Source: CAYQIM01 sp964417555
GTDB lineage: Bacteria; Pseudomonadota; Gammaproteobacteria; Diplorickettsiales; Diplorickettsiaceae
NCBI GenBank assembly: GCA_964417555.1
Contig: CAYQIM010000061.1
Location: 1-38,413, forward strand
Reading direction: 5' to 3'
Length of the DNA: 38,413 bases
This document shows positions 18,290 through 25,904 of the stretch, in pieces; the stretch's first letter is position 1, and each line of letters begins with the position of its first letter. The notes below the pieces were generated by a model. The model worked only from the letters and a program-made list of their open reading frames with translations, did not search any database and was not told the DNA's origin. Both the position numbers and the translations under genes were made by a program.

Positions 18290-18874
18290 ATGTTAACCCC
18301 CTTTAATAATGCAGGTTTATTCCTCCTTCAATCTATTTTTGATCTTTATATTTTTATTTTGCTATTACGCATTGTATTGCAATGGGTGCATATCGACTCC
18401 CATAATCCCTTATTTTTACTCGTTGCTAAACTAACTAATCCGCCGCTTAAACCCATTTATCGCATCATCCCTAACCTTCATGGTATTGATTTTGCCGCTA
18501 TCGCACTCTTATTAGGCCTAGAAACGATTAAACTTGCTTTTTTAGTTTGGTTGCAAATCAGCACAACACCGCACTTGGGTGGTTTATTTATCCTTGCATT
18601 TGCTGAGATTTTAAACCAGCTGATTAATATTTTCTTCTATGCTATTTTAGCGTTAACTATTTTAAGCTGGTTAAGCCCCTTAGCACAGGGTCCCTTAATT
18701 GAAATTTTAGTTCGGCTAAGTGAGCCCTTACTAAGGCCCGTACGTACTATTTTACCAAGCTTTTCAGGCTTCGATTTTTCACCACTGGTTTTGATTATAG
18801 GTTTAAAATTATTAACCATTCTCTTAGTACAACCACTAGCACAGATAGGTACAAGTTTGGCCGTAAATAGTTAG
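18290..18874 (+). CDS. yggT: YggT family integral membrane protein
   Basis: This 194-residue inner-membrane protein is made of two tandem YggT domains. Each has hydrophobic helices around a conserved core: LLRIVLQWVHIDSHNP...LTNPPLKPIYRIIP in the first half and LTILSWLSP...LSEPLLRPVRTILPSFSG in the second. Four or more membrane segments are evident. The biochemical role is not well defined; the gene is widespread and often found near proC or cell-division and envelope genes. Start ATG at 18290. Its TAG stop (18872-18874) overlaps hairpin element copy 3. Confidence 0.9.
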   Translation: MLTPFNNAGLFLLQSIFDLYIFILLLRIVLQWVHIDSHNPLFLLVAKLTNPPLKPIYRIIPNLHGIDFAAIALLLGLETIKLAFLVWLQISTTPHLGGLFILAFAEILNQLINIFFYAILALTILSWLSPLAQGPLIEILVRLSEPLLRPVRTILPSFSGFDFSPLVLIIGLKLLTILLVQPLAQIGTSLAVNS

Positions 18875-19017
18875 GGCGTGTCATCATTTAGCACGATGAT
18901 GGCCACAAAGCGTGTGTTTTCTGTGTTTCGTTACTCACATACTTCATGTATGCTCCGTTACGATACTCGAAAACACACACTTTTTGCCTCATCCTCCCGT
19001 AAATGATGACATGCCCT
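18873..19017. repeat. Hairpin element family 1, copy 3 (between yggT and dsbB)
   Basis: This 145-bp copy is the most divergent. Its ends AGGGCGTGTCATCATTTA and the matching right arm (ATGATGACATGCCCT) differ strongly from copies 1-2, yet remain complementary to each other. The inner stem reads GTGTGTTTTC/GAAAACACAC, and TTTCGTTAC/GTTACGATA replaces TTTCGCTAC/GTTGCGATA, again changed on both sides. The central conserved segment is kept. It starts within the yggT stop codon and lies between convergent genes, where it could end both transcripts (inference). Confidence 0.85.
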
Positions 19018-19039
19018 AGTAACTTATCATGAGAACAAT

Positions 19040-19582
19040 CTAAAAAAATAAAGAGCGTTTATGTGCTAATCGATTTATGTAAACCTGCCGTAAAGCAATA
19101 GCCGCTAAAAAAATAAAAAGTAACAAAGTCCACATGGGCATACTCAAGTTTAAAAAACGCCAATCCCCACTTCCGCAATTACTGGTACCTTGAAAAAAAA
19201 GTTGGATCACATGATGAAAATAGGTAGAGTTACTATAATGCGCTAGCGTTGCCTGACAGCTCGACAATTGGTCTGATGGAAAATGCTCTAGCCAAAGCTG
19301 TCGGCTAGCTACAACCACACCTAACGCAGACAATAAAAAAGTAAAAGTATGCAAAAAACAGCGGGTTAAACCTGAAAAATTAAACAGTGCGCCCATTAAA
19401 AATAAAAGGCCTAATAAGGTTATTAAAAATCGTTGGATAATACATAAGGGGCAAGGAACAAGTCCTACCTTATACTGTAAATAAGCCGCTACTGCATACT
19501 GTAAATAAGCCGCTACTGCTAAAAATAAGACACAAACAAAAAAAGTGAGCAGATCCGTCCAACGGGTAACGGGTAAATTCAT
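19040..19582 (-). CDS. dsbB: Disulfide bond formation protein B
   Basis: This 180-residue inner-membrane protein of four helices reoxidises periplasmic DsbA and passes electrons to quinone. The first redox pair is C44-P-L-C47 in VPCPLCIIQR; the second is C109 (SSCQ) and C136 (SNCGSGDW), with the conserved FLNLSMPMW after it. At the end of the first membrane helix an 8-residue unit is duplicated (AAYLQYAV 24-31, AAYLQYKV 32-39), caused by a 24-bp tandem repeat in the DNA. E. coli DsbB has one such unit before the CxxC, so the helix or its periplasmic end is about two turns longer. Start ATG at 19582. It fits the cysteine-bearing exported protein at 7873. Confidence 0.93.
   Translation of the reverse strand: MNLPVTRWTDLLTFFVCVLFLAVAAYLQYAVAAYLQYKVGLVPCPLCIIQRFLITLLGLLFLMGALFNFSGLTRCFLHTFTFLLSALGVVVASRQLWLEHFPSDQLSSCQATLAHYSNSTYFHHVIQLFFQGTSNCGSGDWRFLNLSMPMWTLLLFIFLAAIALRQVYINRLAHKRSLFF
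19473..19520. repeat. 24-bp in-frame tandem duplication within dsbB
   Basis: Units 19473-19496 and 19497-19520 are identical except the last base (a or t). The repeat keeps the frame and adds eight residues to DsbB just before its first CxxC. Near-identity indicates a recent duplication. Confidence 0.95.
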
Positions 19583-19972
19583 AATGAATCCCTGACGTTA
19601 ATTTAAGGCATTAGTGTACTATATACTGCCCGCGAAAGAAAACGCGACATTTTTAATTAAATGTAACGGGCACAAGCAAAGCTTGTACCGCTATTGTAAG
19701 GGAAGAAACCGCGGTTCCCCCTTAAAAATCCCCATTGCGAAAGGATGACAATTGAAATTGCTAATTCGCAATTCAATTGCGGGAGTAATTATTTTAGTAC
19801 TGATTATTGAAAATGCGAATTTCTCAAATTCACAACAAACATTATATTCTAAATATGACAAGGCAAAAGGGCTTTTGCTTTATTTTGCAAAATAGTCTAG
19901 CTTTTTAACCAAAAATATTGGTAATTTATTATCTATAAGTCCAGTAAGTTTAACTTTGACGAGGAGCGCATT
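19583..19972. other. 390-bp divergent intergenic region between dsbB and aconitase
   Basis: Besides repeat family 2 copy B (19662-19792), it holds a GCAAAAG-GG-CTTTTGC palindrome (19863-19878) followed by TTTATTTT, and an ACCAA/TTGGT inverted repeat near 19907-19921. These lie within 110 bp of the aconitase start and may belong to its promoter or operator region. No gene is seen. Confidence 0.4.
19662..19792. repeat. Dispersed palindromic repeat family 2, copy B
   Basis: Homologous over about 131 bp to 13482-13612, sharing CGGGC, the AAGGGAAGAAACCGCGG block (from 19698) and the terminal hairpin position. Here the hairpin is CAATTGAAATTGC with GCAATTCAATTG, a different sequence from copy A but still paired, with one bulged A. 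An extra stem ACAAGC/GCTTGT lies at 19672-19686. It is located upstream of the aconitase gene. Confidence 0.7.
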
Positions 19973-21907
19973 ATGCCGCAGAACGTCACTCAAAAATTAA
20001 TTAGCTCACATAAAATTGAGGGTAAAATGCACCCCGGCAATGAAATTGCTCTCAAGATTGACCAAACCTTATGTCAAGACGCAACAGGGACGATGGTCAT
20101 GCTGGAATGTGAAGCCATGCAATTAAATCACACAAAGGCCGAAATTTCTGTTCAATATATTGACCATAACTTATTACAAACCGACTTTAAAAACGCCGAC
20201 GATCATTTATTCTTACTTAGCGCTTGCAAAAAATTTGGTCTTCATTATAGCGGTCCTGGAAATGGAGTCAGTCATCCGGTACATATGGAACGTTTTGGAA
20301 AACCAGGAAAAACCTTACTGGGTTCTGATAGTCATACCTGTGCAGCCGGATCCATGGGTATGCTAGCCATTGGTGCAGGAGGCCTTGAAGTAGCGATGGC
20401 GATTGCCGGTCAGCCATTTCATGTCGAAATGCCTAAAATTTGGGGGATTAAATTAACGGGGAAGTTGCCTGATTGGGTCAGTGCTAAGGATATTATATTG
20501 GAACTATTACATCGACATGATGTTGATGGCGGCCTCGGTAAAATTATTGAATATTATGGACCTGGACTTCAGTACCTATCTGCAATGGATCGTCATGTCA
20601 TCGCCAATATGGGAGCAGAATTAGGCGCAACCACGTCAGTATTCCCCTCCGACGAAATAACACGCGAGTTTCTTAAATCACAACAACGTGAAGCCGATTG
20701 GCAAGCTATCCTTGCCGATGAAAATGCAACTTATGACATCAATGAAGAAATTAATTTATCGGAATTAGAACCTTTAATTGCATTACCTTCTAGCCCTGGA
20801 AAAGTAGTTCCAGTTAAGGATGTTGCCGGTAGACCTATTTATCAATCGATGATTGGTTCCTCTGCCAATCCAGGTTTACGTGATTTTGCTGTGGCTGCTG
20901 AAATTGTTGCCGGCAAACAAATATTTTCTGGTATTTCCTTTGACATCAACCCAACTTCACGACAAATTTTAGAAAACATGGTGGAACTGGGGATTTTAGA
21001 AAAGCTCATTCGTGCAGGCGGCCGTATTCATCAAGCCGGTTGTAATGGTTGCATTGGTATGGGTCAAGCACCTGCAACAGGAAAAATTAGTCTACGTACG
21101 GTACCTAGAAATTTTCCAGGTCGATCAGGAACTAAAGAAGATCAAGTCTATCTTTGCAGTCCAGAAACAGCTGCCGCTTCAGCGTTGACAGGTGTGATTA
21201 CCGATCCAAGAACTCTAGAAAAAATAACTTACCCACGTTTGTGTGAACCCTCTAAAATAATTATCAATACCGCTATGCTGCTTTCACCCGAAAATATCAA
21301 TGCTTCTACAGAATTGGTAAAAGGTCCTAATATCCAACCGTTACCCGAATTTAGTATCCTCTCTAGCCATATTGAAGGCCCTGTTTTGATTAAAGTGGGT
21401 GATGATATTTCCACGGATACTATTTTACCCGCTGGCGCTAAAATACTACCTTTTCGTAGTAATATCCCTGGTATCAGTCAGTTCGTCTTTGATCAAATTG
21501 ATCCGACTTATTCAAAACGCGCCTTGGAATATCAAAAAACAGGCTCAATTATTTTAGGCGGTGAAAATTATGGCCAAGGTTCAAGTCGCGAACACGCCGC
21601 CATCGCACCTCGTTATTTAGGTGTATCCGCCGTTCTTTGCAAAAGTTTTGCGCGTATTCACAGACAAAATCTTATCAACTTTGGAATTTTGCCGCTTATT
21701 TTCAATAACCCTACTGATTATGACGATATAACGCAAGGCGATATTTTAGCACTAGACAATATTCGAGAGTCTATTCAAAAAGAACAAACCCTTCCAGTTA
21801 AAAATAAAACCAAGAATAAAACTTATACCTTACGTCATACACTAAGTCCCAGAGAATTAAACGTTTTATTAGCCGGTGGTCTTATCAATTGGGTTAAACA
21901 AAAATAA
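19973..21907 (+). CDS. Aconitate hydratase, short (Aquifex-type) class
   Basis: This 644-residue iron-sulfur enzyme interconverts citrate and isocitrate in the TCA cycle. It is much shorter than AcnA or AcnB (about 870-900 residues) and matches the length and layout of the Aquifex-type aconitases. The three [4Fe-4S] ligands are visible: C123 in GSDSHTCAAGS and C357/C360 in GCNGCIGMG. The swivel domain includes DDISTDTILPAG, GENYGQGSSREHAA and the FARIHRQNLINFG block. A strong GAGGAG site sits 7 nt before ATG 19973. Enzymes of this clade resemble mitochondrial aconitase and isopropylmalate isomerase. No other TCA gene is adjacent. Confidence 0.93.
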   Translation: MPQNVTQKLISSHKIEGKMHPGNEIALKIDQTLCQDATGTMVMLECEAMQLNHTKAEISVQYIDHNLLQTDFKNADDHLFLLSACKKFGLHYSGPGNGVSHPVHMERFGKPGKTLLGSDSHTCAAGSMGMLAIGAGGLEVAMAIAGQPFHVEMPKIWGIKLTGKLPDWVSAKDIILELLHRHDVDGGLGKIIEYYGPGLQYLSAMDRHVIANMGAELGATTSVFPSDEITREFLKSQQREADWQAILADENATYDINEEINLSELEPLIALPSSPGKVVPVKDVAGRPIYQSMIGSSANPGLRDFAVAAEIVAGKQIFSGISFDINPTSRQILENMVELGILEKLIRAGGRIHQAGCNGCIGMGQAPATGKISLRTVPRNFPGRSGTKEDQVYLCSPETAAASALTGVITDPRTLEKITYPRLCEPSKIIINTAMLLSPENINASTELVKGPNIQPLPEFSILSSHIEGPVLIKVGDDISTDTILPAGAKILPFRSNIPGISQFVFDQIDPTYSKRALEYQKTGSIILGGENYGQGSSREHAAIAPRYLGVSAVLCKSFARIHRQNLINFGILPLIFNNPTDYDDITQGDILALDNIRESIQKEQTLPVKNKTKNKTYTLRHTLSPRELNVLLAGGLINWVKQK

Positions 21908-22013
21908 ATATATACATTGCATTTTGTATTGCAATTCGCTACTTATGCAATTTAATTAAAAATTCAAATTAATAGAAGAAATCATTTTAAGTCGATAAAA
22001 TAATTTATTTTAA

Positions 22014-23000
22014 TTAATTAAAAAAATCAAAAATAGATTCCGGTTTTTTCTGTTCAGCTAAAATACGATAAACGGCATCACAAATAGGAGCATTAATTTT
22101 ATATTTTTTCAATAAATAAAAAATATTTTTAGCGGTAATCGTCCCTTCAGTCGTGCCTATCGTTTTTTTTGCTTGCTCTAAAGATTGGCCTTGTCCCAAT
22201 GCCAAACCTAAACGACGATTACGCGATTGATTATCGGTACCCGTTAATATTAAATCTCCAAGCCCCGATAAGCCTAAAAAGGTTGATTGCTTTGCTCCTA
22301 AAGAAATACCTAATTCAATCATTTCTGCTAAACCTTGCGTCATCAATGCCGCTTTCGCATTAGCACCAAAACCCAAGCCTTCGACAATACCTACACCAAT
22401 GGCAAGAACATTTTTTATAGCACCTCCTAATTCAACTCCCGTGACATCTGTCGTTAGCTCGACACGAAAATTTTTACTCTGAAATCGATTTAATAACTCC
22501 CGACTAAACTCCGATTGCTTTGAGGCAATAGTCACAGCTGTGGGTAAATCCATTGCCACCTCTTTAGCAAAACTAGGACCCGAAAGAACAGCCATATCAA
22601 TATCACCCACTATTTCTCTGGCAACTTCGTGTAATAATTGGTGCTTCTCTCTATCTAAACCTTTGGTTGCCCATAGTAAGCGTTGATCCGATTTTAACAA
22701 CGGTTTTATTGCCAATAAAGTAGTCCTAAAAGCCGTACTAGGAACAACAAGCAATATATCTCTTACTTCAGCAAGTACTTCTTGATAATCATGCGAACAG
22801 ACAATTGTAGAGGGTAATAACTGATTAGGTAAGTAGCGTTCATTGTATCGCGTGGTATTTATCTGTTCGACCCGTTCTTTCTCATACGCCCACAGCTTAA
22901 TAGTCTGGCCATTACGTGCCAAATGCAGTGCTAACGCAGTTCCCCATGCACCCGCACCTAATATAGCGATAGGAGAAAAGGAGTTAATTGAATCTGCCAT
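22014..23000 (-). CDS. gpsA: Glycerol-3-phosphate dehydrogenase (NAD(P)+)
   Basis: This 328-residue cytosolic enzyme reduces dihydroxyacetone phosphate to sn-glycerol-3-phosphate for phospholipid synthesis. The N-terminal nucleotide motif is GAGAWG (residues 15-20). Further blocks are TKGLD, LSGPSFAKEV and the catalytic ELGGAIKNVLAIGVG with its lysine, then GLSGLGDLILT and SRNRRLG. The length is normal and the sequence intact. Start ATG at 23000. It converges on the aconitase gene across a 106-bp AT-rich gap containing only weak A/T hairpins. Confidence 0.96.
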   Translation of the reverse strand: MADSINSFSPIAILGAGAWGTALALHLARNGQTIKLWAYEKERVEQINTTRYNERYLPNQLLPSTIVCSHDYQEVLAEVRDILLVVPSTAFRTTLLAIKPLLKSDQRLLWATKGLDREKHQLLHEVAREIVGDIDMAVLSGPSFAKEVAMDLPTAVTIASKQSEFSRELLNRFQSKNFRVELTTDVTGVELGGAIKNVLAIGVGIVEGLGFGANAKAALMTQGLAEMIELGISLGAKQSTFLGLSGLGDLILTGTDNQSRNRRLGLALGQGQSLEQAKKTIGTTEGTITAKNIFYLLKKYKINAPICDAVYRILAEQKKPESIFDFFN

Positions 23001-23093
23001 TTATTAGTTTCCGATTATTAATAAACATATCTAAACCATTAAACCATTATAATACGATGAAACACGGCAAAATAAAAAGCCAGCAGGAAAACT

Positions 23094-23117
23094 AGGATGT
23101 GTCGCCATTTACGGAAC
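23094..23117. repeat. Possible solo arm of hairpin element family 1
   Basis: TAGGATGTGTCGCCATTTACGG resembles the outer end of element copy 3 (TAGGGCATGTCATCATTTACGG read from its right end). No matching opposite arm follows within 150 bp. It may be a decayed half-element or chance similarity. Confidence 0.3.
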
Positions 23118-23146
23118 TTCACTTGTAGGCTTTACTTGAAATCCCC

Positions 23147-23175
23147 TTGCAAAATATGCCACTAAGTGGTACATT
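23147..23175 (+). promoter_or_regulatory. Promoter and operator of the toxin-antitoxin operon
   Basis: TTGCAA (23147-23152) and TACATT (23170-23175) are spaced by exactly 17 bp. The spacer holds the 11-bp palindrome CCACTAAGTGG (23159-23169). A palindrome between -35 and -10 is the expected place for autorepression by the XRE-type antitoxin encoded downstream. The toxin ATG is 18 bp after the -10 box. Confidence 0.6.
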
Positions 23176-23193
23176 ATTAATAAGAAGAATAAT

Positions 23194-23570
23194 ATGCGGA
23201 TTTTTAAAAATAAAGCTTTTTTTAGCTGGTCAAAAGAAGAAAGTTAACTAATATTGCCTTAAAAAAAACTATTCAGGAAATAGAAGATGGACTTTTTGAA
23301 GCCAATTTGGGCGACAGTGTCTTCAAAAAAAGAATAAGTCTTGGGAATCGAGGCAAAAGTAAAAGTAATGGAGCACGAACGATAGTCTCCTTTAAATCCC
23401 ATAATAGTGCTTTCTTCATTTATGGATTTGCTAAGAATCAACGGTCAAATTCAAATATAACACTCAAAGAAAAACAAGCTTTAAAAACATTAGCAATGCT
23501 TTATTTTTCTTATAGTGAAGCGCAAATTAATCGAGCAATAGAAGCTGGGGAACTTATAGAGATATTATGA
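23194..23570 (+). pseudogene. RelE/HigB-type toxin, broken by a one-base frameshift
   Basis: The toxin frame opens at ATG 23194 (MRIFKNKAFFSWSKEE) with AAGAAG upstream, then stops at TAA 23245-23247 after 17 codons. Reading continues in the -1 frame as KLTNIALKKTIQEIEDGLFEA and on through GNRGKS, FIYGFAKN and ELIEIL to 23570. Adding one A in the GAAGAAAGTT tract (about 23237-23243) rejoins the halves into about 125 residues, the normal length for RelE-family (DUF1044/HigB2-like) mRNA-cleaving toxins. The C-terminal 87 codons alone have no plausible start signal. The stop overlaps the antitoxin start by 4 nt (ATGA). A sequencing error cannot be excluded; no classic slippery heptamer is seen. 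Confidence 0.85.
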
Positions 23571-23872
23571 AAAAATCTATACTTAAAACGGTCCACGAAT
23601 CAGCAAAAGGCTTATATGATATTGGCTTGCTAGAAGCAGAAACAATGCGCACATTTGATACTATGTGTTTAACACCCGTACACGAACTAAGTCCCTATCA
23701 AATAAAAAGACTTAGGTTACGTGAAAAAGTAAGTCAGCCTGTTTTTGCAGCCTTTCTAAATACAGCTCCGTCCACGATAAAAAAATGGGAAACCGGCGAG
23801 AAACATCCCAGAGGCACCTCATTAAAATTACTTAATATAGTGGAAAAAAAAGGCTTAGAAGCTTTAGCATAG
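23567..23872 (+). CDS. XRE-family antitoxin, HigA-like
   Basis: This 101-residue DNA-binding antitoxin has a helix-turn-helix in the C-terminal half: REKVSQPVFAAFLNTAPSTIKKWETGEKHP (about residues 53-82), with LLNIVEKKGLEAL after it, as in HigA/RelB-like partners of RelE-type toxins. The N-terminal half would wrap the toxin. Translation is coupled to the toxin through the 4-nt ATGA overlap at 23567-23570. The frame is intact although the toxin frame is broken. It probably represses its own promoter through the palindrome at 23159-23169. Its 3' end overlaps the convergent pilD by 9 bp. Confidence 0.85.
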   Translation: MKKSILKTVHESAKGLYDIGLLEAETMRTFDTMCLTPVHELSPYQIKRLRLREKVSQPVFAAFLNTAPSTIKKWETGEKHPRGTSLKLLNIVEKKGLEALA

Positions 23873-24658
23873 CAAAGTGAGCCAACCGGCAACAGCCAAA
23901 AAAGGACCGAAAGGGATAGGTTTTTGAAAACTACTTTTTCCCTTTAGCAACAAAATACAGCCGACTACCGTTCCCAAAAGAGAAGCTATTAATAAAATAT
24001 TAACCAGTGTATTAACCCCTAACCAAGCACCGAGCATTGCGAAACATTTAAAATCGCCATACCCCATGACTTCTTTTTTAGCTAAGTATCCATAACTTTT
24101 CGCCAAAGCCCACAAACTAAGATATCCAACACTTGCTCCTAAAATAGCCGCGACTGGCGAAACGAATACATGAAACGTACTTAAGTTAAGACCCAACCAC
24201 AATAAAGGTAATACCAGAACATCAGGCAATAGATATTTCTCACAATCAATTCCACTTAATACAATAAGCCCCCACGTCAAAATTAATGCAGCGAGTACTT
24301 GCACTCCGTCATGAAAACGATAGGCTACAATGCAAGAACATATCAATGTAAGCGTTTCCAATAGCAGATAACGAGGATGAATTTTCTGTTGACAATAAGC
24401 ACACTGCCCTCTTAAATACAAATACGCGCACAATGGCAGCTTTTCTAAAAAACGAAACGTATGCTTGCAGTTCGGACAATGAGAAAACGGTAACAAGAGA
24501 TTAAAAGAATGCGCTAATGAGCTTTCATTTACTAATTGTTGATTATCTCTTAGCCACTGATAGTGTAAAATTAAAGGTAATCGATACACGATAACAGCAA
24601 GAAAACTACCCATTAACAAGCTAAAAAATCCTACGCTGCCTACAACTATCCATTGCAA
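23864..24658 (-). CDS. pilD: Type IV prepilin peptidase / methyltransferase PilD
   Basis: This 264-residue inner-membrane aspartyl protease cleaves and N-methylates type IV pilins and type II secretion pseudopilins. Zinc-binding cysteines C61/C64 (CPNC) and C86/C89 (CAYC) are present, as are catalytic D138 in GIDCEKYLLPD and D202 in GYGDFK, with about seven hydrophobic segments. Start is TTG at 24658, directly after the pilC TAA, giving the usual N-terminus before MGSFLAVIVYRLP. Last gene of the pilB-pilC-pilD transcript. Because PilD also serves type II secretion, it may stay needed even if pili are lost. Confidence 0.94.
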   Translation of the reverse strand: MQWIVVGSVGFFSLLMGSFLAVIVYRLPLILHYQWLRDNQQLVNESSLAHSFNLLLPFSHCPNCKHTFRFLEKLPLCAYLYLRGQCAYCQQKIHPRYLLLETLTLICSCIVAYRFHDGVQVLAALILTWGLIVLSGIDCEKYLLPDVLVLPLLWLGLNLSTFHVFVSPVAAILGASVGYLSLWALAKSYGYLAKKEVMGYGDFKCFAMLGAWLGVNTLVNILLIASLLGTVVGCILLLKGKSSFQKPIPFGPFLAVAGWLTLLC

Positions 24659-25860
24659 TTAAATAACACTCCCCAATTTAAAAATAGGTAAGTACATCGC
24701 TATAATCAAACTACCAATAATCATACCTAAAGTAATAATTAATACAGGTTCCAGTAATTTAGATAAATTACTCACAAAATAATCGAGCCTTTCTTCAAAT
24801 AGCTCGGCGACATTATTGAGCATTTCGGCTAAGCTCGCTGAAACTTCGCCCAATTTAATAAATTGTAAAAATTCGACAGGTAGAATATTTTGCAGTAAAA
24901 AAGCTTGATAAATACTTTCGCCATTACGTATTAACTCACAACTCGATAAAATCGCGTTTTTATAAACATAATTTTTAATCATATCGGCGATAATGTGTAG
25001 TGCATCTAATAAAGGCAATCCAGAAGACAATGTGATAGTCAATGATCGACTTAAGCGTAAGCATATTACTTCACCCAACATTTTTTTGACGATAGGTATT
25101 TTTACTAACAATTGATCCTGCCGAATTGAAATAATAGGGTATTTTTTCTTCAACAAGAGAAAAGCAACCATAATAAGCAAAAAAATAGACTGATAAATAA
25201 CAGTGAAGACTCTAAAAACCGAGATAAACTAATTACTAAACGTGTTAACAACGGCAACTTTGCACCTACTTCTGTAAAAAGTTGCTCAAATTGTGGGACA
25301 ATCCCGATTAATAAGGCAAAAAAAACGACAATAGCAACTCCTATCACCAGTCCAGGATAGAATAATACGTGAGTTAATTTTGCCTTTATTTTTAAATTTT
25401 TTTCCATGTCGTCAGAAATATACATTAACATTAAATCTAAATTTGATGTCTTTTCGCCAAGCGCCATTAAATGAATATGAAGCTTACTAAAATAAGATTT
25501 TTTTTGTTGCAATGCCTCTGTTAAGGAATACCCATTCTGAATACTAATTCTTAATTGTTGATTAAGTTTTTTAAGAAGCAGATTGCTCGCACTATTTTCT
25601 AATAATTCGAGTATCTGTACCAATGGAAGACCAGCTTTTAGCAACCGTGCTAGTTGTCGGGTAAAAATGAGCAACTCTTTTGCTTTTATACGTTTAATAA
25701 TAACTAATCTAAAACTAAGTTGAATCGTTTTGACAATAATACCCTGTTGTTTTAACTTTGTTCGTAATAAGCGAATATCCTCTGCTAATGTCTTACCTTT
25801 ACAAGCCCTACCTATGCGTGTGATTCCTTGCCAAACGTAAAGCTTAACGATGGTAAACAT
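24659..25860 (-). pseudogene. pilC: Type IV pilus inner-membrane platform protein PilC, frameshifted
   Basis: Two overlapping frames make one PilC. The N-terminal part (start ATG 25860, ending 25150) has the first GspF domain (LLIFTRQLARLLKAGLPLVQIL). The C-terminal part (24659 to about 25180) has the second (LRLSRSLTITLSSGLPLLDAL). They meet at a seven-base homopolymer, T7 on the coding strand (25179-25185 on +). One extra T restores a single frame of 400 codons, the normal PilC length, so nothing else is missing. PilC organises the pilus base in the membrane with PilB. Outcome: inactivation, rescue by polymerase slippage on the T-tract, or a sequencing error; the sequence alone cannot decide. 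pilB lies 44 nt upstream and pilD directly follows. Confidence 0.9.
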
Positions 25861-25904
25861 ACCTCTCCTATTAAATCTTTTTCAAAGCGACCATCACTTA
25901 CAAC

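Noticed and set aside
23237..23247. Programmed frameshifting in the toxin gene
   Set aside because: No X XXY YYZ slippery heptamer fits the required -1 shift; a simple one-base deletion explains it better.
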